DNA of 64,000 bases. Source: Duncaniella muris. GTDB lineage: Bacteria > Bacteroidota > Bacteroidia > Bacteroidales > Muribaculaceae. The stretch is taken from positions 37,245-101,244 of the forward strand of contig NZ_PUEC01000008.1 of the NCBI RefSeq assembly GCF_003024805.1, read 5' to 3'. The notes beneath the pieces are model-generated. The model had not been told where the DNA came from, made no database searches, and saw nothing but the letters and a program-made list of their open reading frames with translations. This document shows, one piece after another, positions 31,892-42,220 of the stretch. The translations under genes and the position numbers were made by a program. The stretch's first letter is position 1, and every line of letters starts with the position of its first letter.

Positions 31892-34201
31892 TTATTCGAT
31901 GGTTACTTTGTTGAGGATATAGCCCTGACCTGAGAGGACGAGACCGCCGTTGGCCACAAAGTCGTCAATGATCGCCTGGGTCATAGTGACTTCAAGAAGA
32001 TTGTTTTCGGGCTGGTCGATCTGGCTGTAGACATCGTCCGGGAGGTTACCCCAGCCCTGTCCGTGACGGACTGAGACGCACCACCATTCGCCGGGCGCTA
32101 CGGTCGGGGTCATGTAGAAGCGGAGGATCTGACCGGGTTTGACTGCAGACCAGTCATAGTTGTCCCAGGCGAGGTCCTGGTTGCCGCCCCATGCGCCGCA
32201 GTCCCATGAGCCGGACCAGATTGTGGTTTCGAGTGAGATTTCCCATTCGATGTCTACCTTGTTGAGAACAAACTGAGATCCGGTGATGATAAGACCGCCG
32301 TTGGCAACGATGTCAGCAAGGACTTCCTTGGTAAGGACTACTGAGAGGACTCCGTTTTCAGGATTTTCATACTGGCCGGGGATCGGGTCGGGCAGACTGC
32401 CCCAGCCATCGCCGTGACGGAGCGATACGCACCACCATTCGCCTTCGGCTACGGTGGGAGTCATGTAGAGGGTCAGGATTGCGCCTTCGGGCACCTGGCT
32501 CCAGTCATAGCCGTCCCAGGCGAGATCCTGATTGCCGCCCCAGCCCGTGTTTTCCCACATGCCTGACCAGATTGTCATGCCTACGTGAGTTGCGGGGATG
32601 ACTGCGATGTCATATGAGATCGAGCCGTTTGACGACAGGAGGGTGAAGTTAGAGTTCTTGCCGGCTGATCCGGGCACCTGGATGATGAGGGATGTGCCGT
32701 TGAGGATGTATTGCACGTTCTGGCCGTTGACCTGCACGCCGGTGAGTTTGTCGGCATTGGCGATAGTTACGACGAATGTCTCGCCTGCGCGGATTTCAAC
32801 GTCTTCGCCGGGGAGGGCTGTCGCATAAGCGCATTCAGGGGCTGAGAGTTCTATGCTGCCGACTTCAACGGTCTCGCCGTTGGTGAGGGTGAGGGTCACG
32901 TCATTGGCTCCGGCCGCGAGGGTGGCGGGTACTATTACTGAGAATTCAGTGGCGGTGGGGTTCTTCACTTCTACAGTGGCTGCTGAGGCGAAGGTGATCG
33001 AGGCTACGTTCTGGAGGTTGCGTCCCTTGACGGTGAGGGTGCCGGCGAGGGCTGCGGGAACGGGGTCGAAGCCTACGGCCTCAGGCTTGAGGGTGGAGAC
33101 CTCAACTTCAACGGTGGCTCCGGAGGCTGTGTTGAGCACGAGGTTGCCCGACCGGGCGCCTGCGGGAACAACGAGGGTGATCTCTGTGGCCGACTGTGTT
33201 TCGGGGGCTACGGCATCTTCAACGTTGGGGAAGAGCACGTCGGTGATCAGCTCCATGTTGAGACCTTTGAGTTTGATGACGTCGCCGGCCCAGATGTCTG
33301 CGGCGGGTTCTGCCACTACGTCCTCAGGCACTGCGACACCGATTGTGGCTACGGCTACCTCTACGCCAGATGCGGGGATCATGCGGATGGTACCGTCAGA
33401 GACGTTGGCGGGGAGGACGAATGTGAGTTCGGTGCCTTCGTCGTTGACGGTGAACTCAACGTCGTCGCCGTTAGGCATCACGATGCGGGTTGCGAGGCTG
33501 AGGTCTGTACCGGTTACGGTTACGGTGTTGCCGGGCTTGACGTCGGTGAGGTCAAGGACTTTTTCAACGGCCGGGAGGACAACTGTCAATTCTTCGTCAG
33601 AGTAGATCCAGTTAGGCATTTCTTCAGCTGCATCGCTGAGAATGATCTTGCCTGACTGGGCTTCGGCGGGAACGACGAGTTTGATTTCGGAACGTGACTG
33701 GGCAAGGAAATCATCTTCACTTACGGCAACATCCTTGCTGAATATCACTTCGTGGATAAGATTGAGGTAATCTCCTGCAATGGTGATCTCATCACCCGGC
33801 CTTGCTTCAAGCGGAGAGATGCTTTCGATAGATATCGGTTCAGTGAAAGAGATTGGAGTTTTGGTAGTGATGGAACCTTTGGCATGCTTAAGAGTTACCA
33901 GTCCAGGTTCTGCATCCTGCGGCACGATAATTCGGATTTCGTTGTCCGAAATGATCTTTATATCTGTTATTTCACCGGATCCAGGAATCAGGACTGCCTG
34001 AATCTGCTTCAGTCCTGAACCGAGGAAGCGCAGTTCGCCTCCACGTGCTACGGGACACGGGCCGAATACATTAAGAGATACGCCTCCCACATATTGGTTG
34101 GTGTTGAGGTCATTGTCATCGTCACAAGATGTAAATGTGACACCTGACAGCATCAATGCACCAGCCATTAGCAATGCTGAGAATTTATATTTGAAGTTCA
34201 T
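31892..34201 (-). CDS. Surface glycan-binding lipoprotein: six TIG-like domains plus two C-terminal modules
   Basis: A 769-residue lipoprotein (lipobox FTSC, Cys26). About six IPT/TIG-like Ig domains follow (boundaries near 40-120, 123-205, 210-290, 295-370, 372-452, 455-535), each with the pattern PG/AG-x-V/I-x-I-x-G-x-x-L. The C-terminus has two modules of about 112 residues (542-654 and 658-769) that are about two thirds identical. Both carry GGNQDLAW-x-x-YDWS, a -EWWCVS-RHG- block, and end NGGL-G-x-NKV-IE. The aromatic-rich surface (W, Y) suggests carbohydrate binding. It is the second of two binding proteins after SusD and likely extends mannan capture away from the cell surface. The same module is inserted in the next gene's GH26. 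Confidence 0.85.
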   Translation of the reverse strand: MNFKYKFSALLMAGALMLSGVTFTSCDDDNDLNTNQYVGGVSLNVFGPCPVARGGELRFLGSGLKQIQAVLIPGSGEITDIKIISDNEIRIIVPQDAEPGLVTLKHAKGSITTKTPISFTEPISIESISPLEARPGDEITIAGDYLNLIHEVIFSKDVAVSEDDFLAQSRSEIKLVVPAEAQSGKIILSDAAEEMPNWIYSDEELTVVLPAVEKVLDLTDVKPGNTVTVTGTDLSLATRIVMPNGDDVEFTVNDEGTELTFVLPANVSDGTIRMIPASGVEVAVATIGVAVPEDVVAEPAADIWAGDVIKLKGLNMELITDVLFPNVEDAVAPETQSATEITLVVPAGARSGNLVLNTASGATVEVEVSTLKPEAVGFDPVPAALAGTLTVKGRNLQNVASITFASAATVEVKNPTATEFSVIVPATLAAGANDVTLTLTNGETVEVGSIELSAPECAYATALPGEDVEIRAGETFVVTIANADKLTGVQVNGQNVQYILNGTSLIIQVPGSAGKNSNFTLLSSNGSISYDIAVIPATHVGMTIWSGMWENTGWGGNQDLAWDGYDWSQVPEGAILTLYMTPTVAEGEWWCVSLRHGDGWGSLPDPIPGQYENPENGVLSVVLTKEVLADIVANGGLIITGSQFVLNKVDIEWEISLETTIWSGSWDCGAWGGNQDLAWDNYDWSAVKPGQILRFYMTPTVAPGEWWCVSVRHGQGWGNLPDDVYSQIDQPENNLLEVTMTQAIIDDFVANGGLVLSGQGYILNKVTIE

Positions 34202-34228
34202 TGTTATTCGTGTATTAAAGTCAGCGAA

Positions 34229-35533
34229 TTAATTATTCGGAACAAGGCGGATGTTATCAATGGCGATATAGATCTGACTTGTCAGCTCCGAAGTCTGCGA
34301 GCCGGCATATACAATAAATGTAAGACCGGAGAATGATTCTGCGCTCAACGGAACTTTAGGGGTATCCGCATAACGGGTGAAGACAAAGTTTGAGAGCGGG
34401 ATAGACACTGTGGTCCAACGGCCACCGGTGTCATAAGATCCTGTTGTGCTCCAGGGGCTCCAGAGAGCTCTCGAATTGTCATCACTGCCGATATAAGAGT
34501 TGGTCGGATTATCCTCCATGTTGACCTCGGCATAAGAAGTAAAGATACAGTTCAGAGCGACACCGGTCCAAGGTTTAGAAGAAGGAATGCAGACTTCAAA
34601 CTTAAGAGTATAGTCCTGCCAGTTTGTCGGATCAAAATCGTCGCCGAGCATTGTGCTCAGTTCCGGATGTCCGTCAGTCACATTAGGCCAGTAGTTGAAC
34701 GATACAGCATCTTCATCAGGCCAATCTGCGTTGGTCATTGATTCCTTATTGAAAAGGATATAGTTGCCGTCAAGAGGTTCTATTCCATCTACAGCACCAG
34801 TCTGCAGGACATCTGCGCCCGAACGCCAACCGTTGCCTATTGCGAGACCATTGACACCGTCCCAGTCGAAGAGCATGCCACGAGTGTCACGATAGTGCAA
34901 AGAACTCTGTCCTGTTCCATAGATTGATGTTACTGAAATAGAACCTTCAAGGTCAGCATTATCAGGAACGATGACGTTGAAAGAGTTTTTGGTAATATTC
35001 GAAACCTCCTCAGCCTTGACATTGCCGGGGAAAGTGGCGTACAACGGCACGTTAGGATCGTCAATGAAGAAGTCGCCATAGATTGTGATTTCCTCTCCGG
35101 GTTTTGCCCACTCATTTGAGACGGAAGTAATTACCGGTTTCGGAACAAGGACTTTGAAGTCATATTCAGTGGTCTTTCCGGCCTTGTTGACCATATAGAT
35201 CTTATTTGTCACTTCCTCAGGAATACCGCCGGGGATAGCGACAATAAAGGTATGGTCTGTCAGATAGCTCGTGTTCAGGACCGCTTTTTGGTCATTGAAA
35301 TAAATTTCATTGATGCTGCGAAGATTGTCACCGACAAGACAGATGACGCTCTCCATGTATGCTGCTTCGATAAGAGAGTCAGCCGATTCCACTGAAGCCA
35401 TACGGACATATTTGACAACCGGTGTTCCACCCGTAGCTTCAAATTTATCAGGCTGATCCTCGCATGAAGTGAGGGCGAAGCCCAAGACTCCAGACAGCAG
35501 GATTATCGAAGATAAATATTTATTTAATTTCAT
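34229..35533 (-). CDS. Surface glycan-binding lipoprotein (SGBP-B like)
   Basis: A 434-residue lipoprotein (lipobox LTSC, Cys24). One or two TIG-like Ig domains (about 35-130 and 132-212, the second opening PVITSVSNEWAKPGEEITIYG, in part) lead to a C-terminal beta-sandwich (about 215-434) resembling the glycan-binding domain of SGBP-B proteins, with LFDWDGVNGLAIGNGW and the closing IAIDNIRLVP. It follows susD by 26 bp, the standard place for a surface glycan-binding protein, and precedes the larger one. It should bind mannan or glucomannan and hand it to SusCD. Confidence 0.88.
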   Translation of the reverse strand: MKLNKYLSSIILLSGVLGFALTSCEDQPDKFEATGGTPVVKYVRMASVESADSLIEAAYMESVICLVGDNLRSINEIYFNDQKAVLNTSYLTDHTFIVAIPGGIPEEVTNKIYMVNKAGKTTEYDFKVLVPKPVITSVSNEWAKPGEEITIYGDFFIDDPNVPLYATFPGNVKAEEVSNITKNSFNVIVPDNADLEGSISVTSIYGTGQSSLHYRDTRGMLFDWDGVNGLAIGNGWRSGADVLQTGAVDGIEPLDGNYILFNKESMTNADWPDEDAVSFNYWPNVTDGHPELSTMLGDDFDPTNWQDYTLKFEVCIPSSKPWTGVALNCIFTSYAEVNMEDNPTNSYIGSDDNSRALWSPWSTTGSYDTGGRWTTVSIPLSNFVFTRYADTPKVPLSAESFSGLTFIVYAGSQTSELTSQIYIAIDNIRLVPNN

Positions 35534-35558
35534 GTCTTGATATACTGGTTAGGGGGTA

Positions 35559-37292
35559 TTAATAGGAATATTCTGAACGGACATCCACACGAATCGGATC
35601 TTTCATCAGCGAGGGATTGAATACGATATCGGTTTCGGGCAGAGGAAGAGTGTATTTCGACTTGTCGACTGTAATGTTGGGTTCCATTTCATCTGCGTAG
35701 CGTACCGAAGAAGTGACTTCCCAGCGGCCTGTTTCATAATATGTCTTATAGAGGTCATCAAGTCCGTAATAAGTAGATCTGCGCTGGCTTTCAAGCTCAC
35801 GGCTGCAAGCTGCGGCATCGTAATAGCTGCGACGTACGTAGTCAAACCAACGGTCACCTTCAAAAGCGAGTTCCAGACGGCGCTCTTTCCAGACATCATC
35901 AAACGAAACGGAAGCAGGACGAATTGCACCGTGGACGGCGCGTGAGCGCACAGCATAAAAAGCATCAATTGCCGATGCATCGGAAGTCGAAGAGTTATTG
36001 CCTATTACAGCCTCGGCATAGATGAGATAAATGTCCGAAAGACGGAGCAGATGGGTTGCAAGACCGTTGGCCTGTTCCTGCGGATAATAGCCGAGGCCCT
36101 GATAGTGATCCTCCGAGTTTCCATAGAGGTGTTTAACCTGATTCGCTCCGGTTCCGGAGTTCAGCTGATATGTTTTACCGGGAGCATACTCTTCATCATA
36201 GAGGAACCGCAGATAGTCAAAACCGCCTTTATTGCGCCAGAACTGGGAATAGACATCACCAGGCATCATCATAGTGGCTTTGCGGCGGGTATCGGCAGAG
36301 GGGTTCTGCTCAGGCGAACGCAGAGGGCTCACGCCGAATGCCTCCTGAAGATCGACAGAAGGAACTGTCCAGTCACCCCAGCACTGTCCGTAGCTGTCAA
36401 AACCGTTCATACCGACCTCCTGCTGCAAATAGTTGTTGGCAGTCCAAGGATCGCGCGAACCATACCAGGCAAGAGTAATCAAGGCTTCCTCATTCTTATT
36501 AAATTCAAGTTTGAAGTTGTCCTCATAGTTAGAGAGCAGACTGCGGCCAGAATTGTCAATGACATCTTTTGCATAACGGGCGGCGGCATCAAGATCATCC
36601 TGATTGCGGCTGCCATCCATACCAAGGCCTGAACGGGTCAGAAGAACTTTTGCCAACAGGCCTTCAGCAGAATAATAGTCAATGCGACCGGGTTCATATT
36701 TTTTGCCCTCAAGGAGTCTAAGAGCCTCTTCAAGTGTCATCACAATATATTCGTAAATATCCTGACGGTCCACTTTAGGCTTTGTATTCGAGATGCCGGC
36801 ACCGATTTCCGAACCGTTGTCATGAACCAAAGGCACATCGCCCCAAAGTCTGACAATATAGAAATAAGCAAGTGCTTTCAGGGTCAGAGCCTCACCCATA
36901 GCGCGTTCCTTGGCATAGCTGGAAGCGTTTGCGCCTTTCAGGAGTCCGTAGACGGTGTTGCAGTGCGCATTAGTCTGCCAAAGGGCTTCCGAGCAGGATC
37001 TGATTTTCGCATGGCTTCCATCAACAGAGAAGAGAACGAATGGAGCATTGTCACCGCTTTCGTGACAGTTGCCGGCAAGGTCTTCCGTGATATGATAAAG
37101 CTGCTGAAGCATGTCGTTCCAAGGCATAGAATAAAGATAGTTGACACCCTGGGCACATTCTTCATCACTCTGATAGAACTGGTCTACAACATAGCCGTCT
37201 TCTTTCGGACGGTCAAGGAAATCCTCACATGAAGAGAAGCCGAGTCCCATCAAGGCAACAGGAATGCAATATTTTAAATTTGATATTTTCAT
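35559..37292 (-). CDS. SusD-family nutrient-binding outer membrane lipoprotein
   Basis: A 577-residue RagB/SusD protein (lipobox GFSSC, Cys22) with the usual N-terminal SCEDFLDRPKED block, TPR-like helical core and C-terminal ERRLELAFEGDRWFDYVRR block. It forms the lid of the SusCD transporter and binds oligosaccharides at the cell surface. It lies 18 bp after susC, as in nearly all polysaccharide utilisation loci. Substrate is inferred from neighbouring mannanases and phosphorylases: beta-mannan or glucomannan oligosaccharides. Confidence 0.94.
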   Translation of the reverse strand: MKISNLKYCIPVALMGLGFSSCEDFLDRPKEDGYVVDQFYQSDEECAQGVNYLYSMPWNDMLQQLYHITEDLAGNCHESGDNAPFVLFSVDGSHAKIRSCSEALWQTNAHCNTVYGLLKGANASSYAKERAMGEALTLKALAYFYIVRLWGDVPLVHDNGSEIGAGISNTKPKVDRQDIYEYIVMTLEEALRLLEGKKYEPGRIDYYSAEGLLAKVLLTRSGLGMDGSRNQDDLDAAARYAKDVIDNSGRSLLSNYEDNFKLEFNKNEEALITLAWYGSRDPWTANNYLQQEVGMNGFDSYGQCWGDWTVPSVDLQEAFGVSPLRSPEQNPSADTRRKATMMMPGDVYSQFWRNKGGFDYLRFLYDEEYAPGKTYQLNSGTGANQVKHLYGNSEDHYQGLGYYPQEQANGLATHLLRLSDIYLIYAEAVIGNNSSTSDASAIDAFYAVRSRAVHGAIRPASVSFDDVWKERRLELAFEGDRWFDYVRRSYYDAAACSRELESQRRSTYYGLDDLYKTYYETGRWEVTSSVRYADEMEPNITVDKSKYTLPLPETDIVFNPSLMKDPIRVDVRSEYSY

Positions 37293-37310
37293 GATTTGGA
37301 ATCTGAGAAG

Positions 37311-40300
37311 TTAGAATGATACGTTTAAGCCGAATGAATAGACTGTCGGCGAAGGATAACGACCATTGTCAAGTCCATAAACATTGGCAGATGACGAGCT
37401 TGCACCGATTTCAGGATCATAACCTTTATATTTGGTAAAGGTGTGAAGATTCTGCAGATTGCAATAGACTCTCAGGTTTTCGAGTCTCATTTTGCGAATC
37501 AGTCTGGATGGGAAAGTATAACCTAAAGTAATGTTCTTGATTCTGATATAGGAACCGTCTTCTATATAACGGTCGGAGATGCGGTCGTTTGCGTTAGGAT
37601 TACCAGTTGTAAGACGCGGTATTTTAGTCTTGTAGTTTTCCACGCGAACATTGGTGATATCATCATACCAATACTGTCCGTCAGGATAAACCTTGGTCGG
37701 GTCAATGGGCACGAGCTTGGCACGGTCGTTGACAACAGCCAGCTGATTTCCCCACGAAGAAGTCATTTTTGTAAGATTCTTCGACATATAGTTCATCACC
37801 TTGTTGCCATATGAGCCGTTGAGGAAAATCGAAAGGTCGAAATCCTTATATCTGAATGTGTTTGTCCAGCCGAAAGTAAATTTAGGCATGGGAGAGCCAA
37901 TATCAGTACGGTCATAAGCATCAATTATGCCATCGGGCCTGCCCTCAGGACCGCTGATATCCTTGAACTTGATGTCGCCGGGCCATACGGTCTGATTTCT
38001 GTTGAAAACTCCGTTTGTCGGATAGGCGGCAGGCTTCGGAGAGTTCTGAATATCTTCAAGATCGCGATATACTCCGTCGGTTACATAACCGAAGAAATTG
38101 TAAAGAGATTTGCCTACTACCGAGCGGGCTACTTCATCAGACCACTGGCCATAGCCCATGATGACAGATGCATCACTGCCGTCGATCTTGACAAGTTTAT
38201 TCCGGTTGAACGAAATCACAAAATCCGATCCCCATGAAAAATCCTTGGTTTCAACCGGACGGGTATTAAGTGTGATTTCAAGACCCTGATTGCGGATGTC
38301 GCCGTAGTTGCCCCAAGGTGCTCCAAGTTGAGAAGATTCGTTTCCGTTTGTTCCCATATAGGTCGGAAGCTGCTGCTGCATGAGCATATCCTTGGATTCC
38401 TTGGTATAGAGGTCGAGAATGAGGTCAATGCGATTATTCAGGAAGGAAAGATCAAGACCGATATTCCACTGTTCCTGAGATTCCCATTTGATATTCGGGT
38501 TGGCGATCTGAGTAGGACGATAGCTGACTCCAAGACCGGTCATGATGCGTGAGCTGAGAGGAGATCCCCACAGATAACCCTGATTTCCGGCATTACCGGT
38601 CTGACCCCAGCCAAGACGGAGTTTACCGTTGTTGAACCAGTCTGATATACCGGCGAAGAATTTTTCATTGCTGAAACGCCATGCACCGGCTACTGAGTGG
38701 AATCCGGCCCAACGGTTGTTGGGGCCGAAGTTTGAAGATCCATCGTAACGATATGTATAAGTCAGCATATAGCGGCCGTCCCAGTTAAGAGTCTCGCGGG
38801 TGAAGAATGAAGCCATAGCGCTTGAACCGTAACCATTTGTAAAGGCTTGTGTTCCGGTTCCGAGATATGGATTATGTACAAGGTCATTGGGGAGGCGGGT
38901 ATTGGAGATTCGGGTATCCTCATATTTGGATTCCCAACATTCCTGACCAAGCATTATCGAATAGTTGAGCAGACTGATCTTGTCGCTCCATGTAAGGTAG
39001 TTCTTTACCTGCCAGAAAGTATATTTACTACGCGACATCGCCGCAGAGTTCTCATCGCGCTTCCAGGAACCGAGGTCGATCACCGGTTTGTAAGTCTGTG
39101 CTTTTACCCAGTTGATATCATAGCCAAATTCAGAGTGCCACACGAGTTGCTTTACAGGCTGAATTTCCAAGAAGAAATTGCCGTTGAGTTTCTGACGGCC
39201 AAGTTTGATTTCATCAAGCATCGCGATTGCTACGGGATTGGGATTGGTCTGACCTTCGCGCACAATGGTCGCATAGCTTCCGTCGATATTATAGATAGGT
39301 ATATCCGGATTGGTTGTAAGCGAATAGTTGACAATACCGCTTTCAGAATCTGCAAGTTTCAGATTTTCATCGGTATTGGCATAGTTGGCTGACAAACCGA
39401 CTTTAAGCCATGATTTCAGCTGAGAGTCAAGGTTTACACGGAATGAATAGCGCGAAAAATCAGAGCCGATGATTGTTCCTTCCTGATCCATGAATGATCC
39501 GGAAATATAATACTGTACTTTTTCAGTACCTCCCTGTACACCGACCTGATGCTGATGCTGGAGTGCGGTGCGGAAGATTGCATCCTGCCAGTTTGTACCT
39601 TTTCCGAGCAGTGAAGGATCTGAAAGATAAGGGTCTGATTTTGCCTGACCGTCAGCGACAAAATCATTAAAGTATTCAGCGTATTCACGCAGATTCATGA
39701 TGTCGAGACGCTCGTTCTGGCGCTGCCATGCGACCATGCCGTCATATGTGAACTTGGCTTCGCCGGCTTTACCGCGCTTGGTGGTGATGAGCACAACACC
39801 GTTGGCGCCCTGTGCACCATATATGGCGGTTGCAGAGGCGTCTTTGAGGATTTCCATCGAGACAATGTCTGAGGGGTTGATAGTGGAAAGAGGAGATACC
39901 GATGTGACATCGCCGTTCCCAAGAGCATCTCCAAGACCCAGCTGGTGACCGCTTGAACCGCCTGCAGACTGGACAATCACGCCGTCAATAACGTAGAGTG
40001 GCTCTGCGTTGGCGTTAATGGTGGCCTGACCGCGGACACGGATAGAACTTGACGAACCGGGGGCACCTGATGTGGTCACAGCTGATACACCGGAAGCACG
40101 TCCCTGAAAAGACTGGTCGATATTGGTAATGACAGAGCCTTTGATCGCATTTTCGCCAAGCGAGGTTGACGCGCCGGCGAGGTCGCTCTTTTTCATTGTA
40201 CCGTAACCTACCACTACGACTTCGTCGAGAAGTTCTGAGTCATCTTCAAGGGTGACGGTGAGGTCGGTGCGCCCGTTGAGCGCTACTTCCTGGGATTTCA

Positions 40301-40544
40301 TTCCCACGTAAGATACTATGAGAACGGACTTTGTCGACTTCACTTTGAGTGCGAAGTCGCCGTCGATACCGGTGGCGGTACCGTTGGCGGTGTTGCCCTT
40401 CTCTTGCACTGTCGCGCCGATAAGCGGTTCGCCCGACTTATCCTGCACGATACCTTTAACTGAGACCTGGGCGACGGCGGAGAGCATGAAGCATAGCATC
40501 AATGCCGTCAGCAGACCTCTAAGGCCAAAATTTTTACTTTTCAT
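37311..40544 (-). CDS. SusC-family TonB-dependent outer membrane transporter
   Basis: A 1077-residue outer membrane protein: signal peptide (about 1-25, ending SAVAQ), a carboxypeptidase-regulatory-like domain (about 28-100, VKGIVQDKSGEPLIGATVQ), plug domain (about 112-225, with the SusC-type VVVGYGTMKKSDLAGA and VLITTKRGKAGE) and a beta-barrel ending in an aromatic (GLNVSF). It imports oligosaccharides through the outer membrane using TonB energy, with SusD as lid. No STN anti-sigma domain is present, so regulation is not of the sigma/anti-sigma kind. First gene of the core mannan unit. Confidence 0.95.
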   Translation of the reverse strand: MKSKNFGLRGLLTALMLCFMLSAVAQVSVKGIVQDKSGEPLIGATVQEKGNTANGTATGIDGDFALKVKSTKSVLIVSYVGMKSQEVALNGRTDLTVTLEDDSELLDEVVVVGYGTMKKSDLAGASTSLGENAIKGSVITNIDQSFQGRASGVSAVTTSGAPGSSSSIRVRGQATINANAEPLYVIDGVIVQSAGGSSGHQLGLGDALGNGDVTSVSPLSTINPSDIVSMEILKDASATAIYGAQGANGVVLITTKRGKAGEAKFTYDGMVAWQRQNERLDIMNLREYAEYFNDFVADGQAKSDPYLSDPSLLGKGTNWQDAIFRTALQHQHQVGVQGGTEKVQYYISGSFMDQEGTIIGSDFSRYSFRVNLDSQLKSWLKVGLSANYANTDENLKLADSESGIVNYSLTTNPDIPIYNIDGSYATIVREGQTNPNPVAIAMLDEIKLGRQKLNGNFFLEIQPVKQLVWHSEFGYDINWVKAQTYKPVIDLGSWKRDENSAAMSRSKYTFWQVKNYLTWSDKISLLNYSIMLGQECWESKYEDTRISNTRLPNDLVHNPYLGTGTQAFTNGYGSSAMASFFTRETLNWDGRYMLTYTYRYDGSSNFGPNNRWAGFHSVAGAWRFSNEKFFAGISDWFNNGKLRLGWGQTGNAGNQGYLWGSPLSSRIMTGLGVSYRPTQIANPNIKWESQEQWNIGLDLSFLNNRIDLILDLYTKESKDMLMQQQLPTYMGTNGNESSQLGAPWGNYGDIRNQGLEITLNTRPVETKDFSWGSDFVISFNRNKLVKIDGSDASVIMGYGQWSDEVARSVVGKSLYNFFGYVTDGVYRDLEDIQNSPKPAAYPTNGVFNRNQTVWPGDIKFKDISGPEGRPDGIIDAYDRTDIGSPMPKFTFGWTNTFRYKDFDLSIFLNGSYGNKVMNYMSKNLTKMTSSWGNQLAVVNDRAKLVPIDPTKVYPDGQYWYDDITNVRVENYKTKIPRLTTGNPNANDRISDRYIEDGSYIRIKNITLGYTFPSRLIRKMRLENLRVYCNLQNLHTFTKYKGYDPEIGASSSSANVYGLDNGRYPSPTVYSFGLNVSF

Positions 40545-40625
40545 ATTGCAATTTTAAGGTAAGAGATATTGGTTTTAGAGTTAATGAATGCGTTTATATG
40601 TGGTTTACTTTTCACTACGATATGG

Positions 40626-40633
40626 CAAATGTA
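40626..40633 (-). promoter_or_regulatory. -7 box of the susC operon
   Basis: CAAATGTA on the plus strand, TACATTTG on the minus strand, a TAnnTTTG match 82 bp before the susC start. The rest of the gap to 40777 is AT rich with no other gene; an activator site would be expected here. Confidence 0.6.
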
Positions 40634-40777
40634 GTGCAAAGTCGGCGATGCGACTTACACTTTTTTATCACCTACTAACACTTTTTTGCAAAGAATCGAT
40701 ATTTGCGTTAAAATATGATACTATTTTAACATAAACTGCGTTAAAAACATTCTGTGTACTATGTACAATAAGCTGAT

Positions 40778-42106
40778 TTACAGACGTTCGTTGATGCTAC
40801 GGATGATGGCTACGGTGGTGGAGTCGGTGTCGAAGACCGAGTTGAGGCCCTGGGCTTCCTGGGCGGGGTCGCCGGTGTAGTCGTCGCCGGGCTGCCAGGT
40901 TTCATGAGCGGGGCGCGCTGTGCCTCCCCAGCCCCAGAAGTTGAGGCCTGCGAGGCGGCCGCCGTCGGCTACTTCGTTGAACACATATTTATAATAGCGG
41001 TCACGGCCTGTGACGGGCGATCCGGGGGTTATGGCCATGCCGTCGCGGGGGTAGCCGAATTCTTCAAGCACGAGGGGTTTGAGTTTCGAGCGGTCGCCGC
41101 CGGCGAGGGCTGCGAGGGCGTGGTGGTGGGCGGCGATATAAGCGTCGGTGTTGGCTATGGCTGTGTCGACGCTGTCAGTGAGTGTTTCGGGGCGCACCCA
41201 GCTCCAGTTGTAGGGCCAGATATGGATGGTGGCATAGTCTACGTTGGGGTCCGAGTGGATTTCCGACCAGAGGTCTATGGAGTTTTCGCAACCCCAGGAG
41301 CCTTCGCTGCCTATGGAGACGAGGTGGTTGGGGTCGATGCTTTTGATCAGTCCGGCTGTCTCGGCGATCCATTCGGCGAAGGGGCGCATGCTTTCCTGGG
41401 CGAAGGGGCGCGGTTCGTTGGCTATCTGCCAGGCCATGATGGCCGGTGACTGCGAGTAGGGGCGGCCGGTGACGGTGTTCTGACGGCCTACAATATTGCG
41501 CACGTGGGCGGCGGCAAGGGCTTTGGCTGAGTCGTTGCGCACGAAGTTGGCGGCATAGGCCATGTAGGCCGGATAGCCTGCGTCGGCGGGGTTTACGGCT
41601 TCGCCGGCTCCGGACCATTCGAGGTAGGTGGAGAAGCCTCCGCTCCATTCCCAGGCGTTGTTGAGATAGATGACGGCTTTCATGCCACGCTTTTCGAGGT
41701 CGGCTATGAGGTAGTCGAGACCGCGCAGGAGGGTGTCGTTATAGACTCCGGGCGCTGTCTGCATTACGGGTTCTATGTGGGAGGCGAGACCTTCGCGGCC
41801 GTCGCCGCCGGCAAGGATGCGGAGGTTGCTGACGCCAAGCTGCTGCAGGCTGTCGAGTTCGCGGGCGAGACGCTCGCGGTTGCCTCCGCGTCCTTCCGAG
41901 GCAAGTATGGCGCCATACCAGAAGTTGGTGCCTACGTAGCGGTAGGCCGAGTCACCGATGTAGAATTGTCCGTCACGGACTGTCACAAATGCGGTGTCGG
42001 CCTCGGCAGAGGCCGATGAGTTTCCGGTCCCGCCTGAGCAGGAGAAGAATGCAGATCCGAGGAGTGAGAGGAGGGCGGAAATCATCAGGCTTCTATAATG
42101 TTTCAT
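40778..42106 (-). CDS. GH5 endo-beta-mannanase lipoprotein (GH5_7-like)
   Basis: A 442-residue lipoprotein (lipobox AFFSC, Cys23) with a Ser/Ala-rich linker and a GH5 barrel. The acid/base is Glu231 in WQIANEPRPF and the nucleophile Glu349 in LVLEEFGYPRD; VGTNFWYGA near 58 and GWGGTARP near 395 fit the mannanase subfamily 7 of GH5. It would cut mannan or glucomannan chains internally. It is last in a unit with the esterase and the second GH5, upstream of the susC promoter. Product range (endo or mannobiose-releasing) cannot be read from sequence. Confidence 0.9.
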   Translation of the reverse strand: MKHYRSLMISALLSLLGSAFFSCSGGTGNSSASAEADTAFVTVRDGQFYIGDSAYRYVGTNFWYGAILASEGRGGNRERLARELDSLQQLGVSNLRILAGGDGREGLASHIEPVMQTAPGVYNDTLLRGLDYLIADLEKRGMKAVIYLNNAWEWSGGFSTYLEWSGAGEAVNPADAGYPAYMAYAANFVRNDSAKALAAAHVRNIVGRQNTVTGRPYSQSPAIMAWQIANEPRPFAQESMRPFAEWIAETAGLIKSIDPNHLVSIGSEGSWGCENSIDLWSEIHSDPNVDYATIHIWPYNWSWVRPETLTDSVDTAIANTDAYIAAHHHALAALAGGDRSKLKPLVLEEFGYPRDGMAITPGSPVTGRDRYYKYVFNEVADGGRLAGLNFWGWGGTARPAHETWQPGDDYTGDPAQEAQGLNSVFDTDSTTVAIIRSINERL

Positions 42107-42220
42107 GCGGTTTAAATTTTTGCAGCCTCTGAGCGGCTGCGGGTCAGTGGAATTGTTAGAGGTTGTATCGGTTTGTATCTTTTCGCTTCTGCAGGGGGGA
42201 GACAGTTCTCTTGCAGAGGT

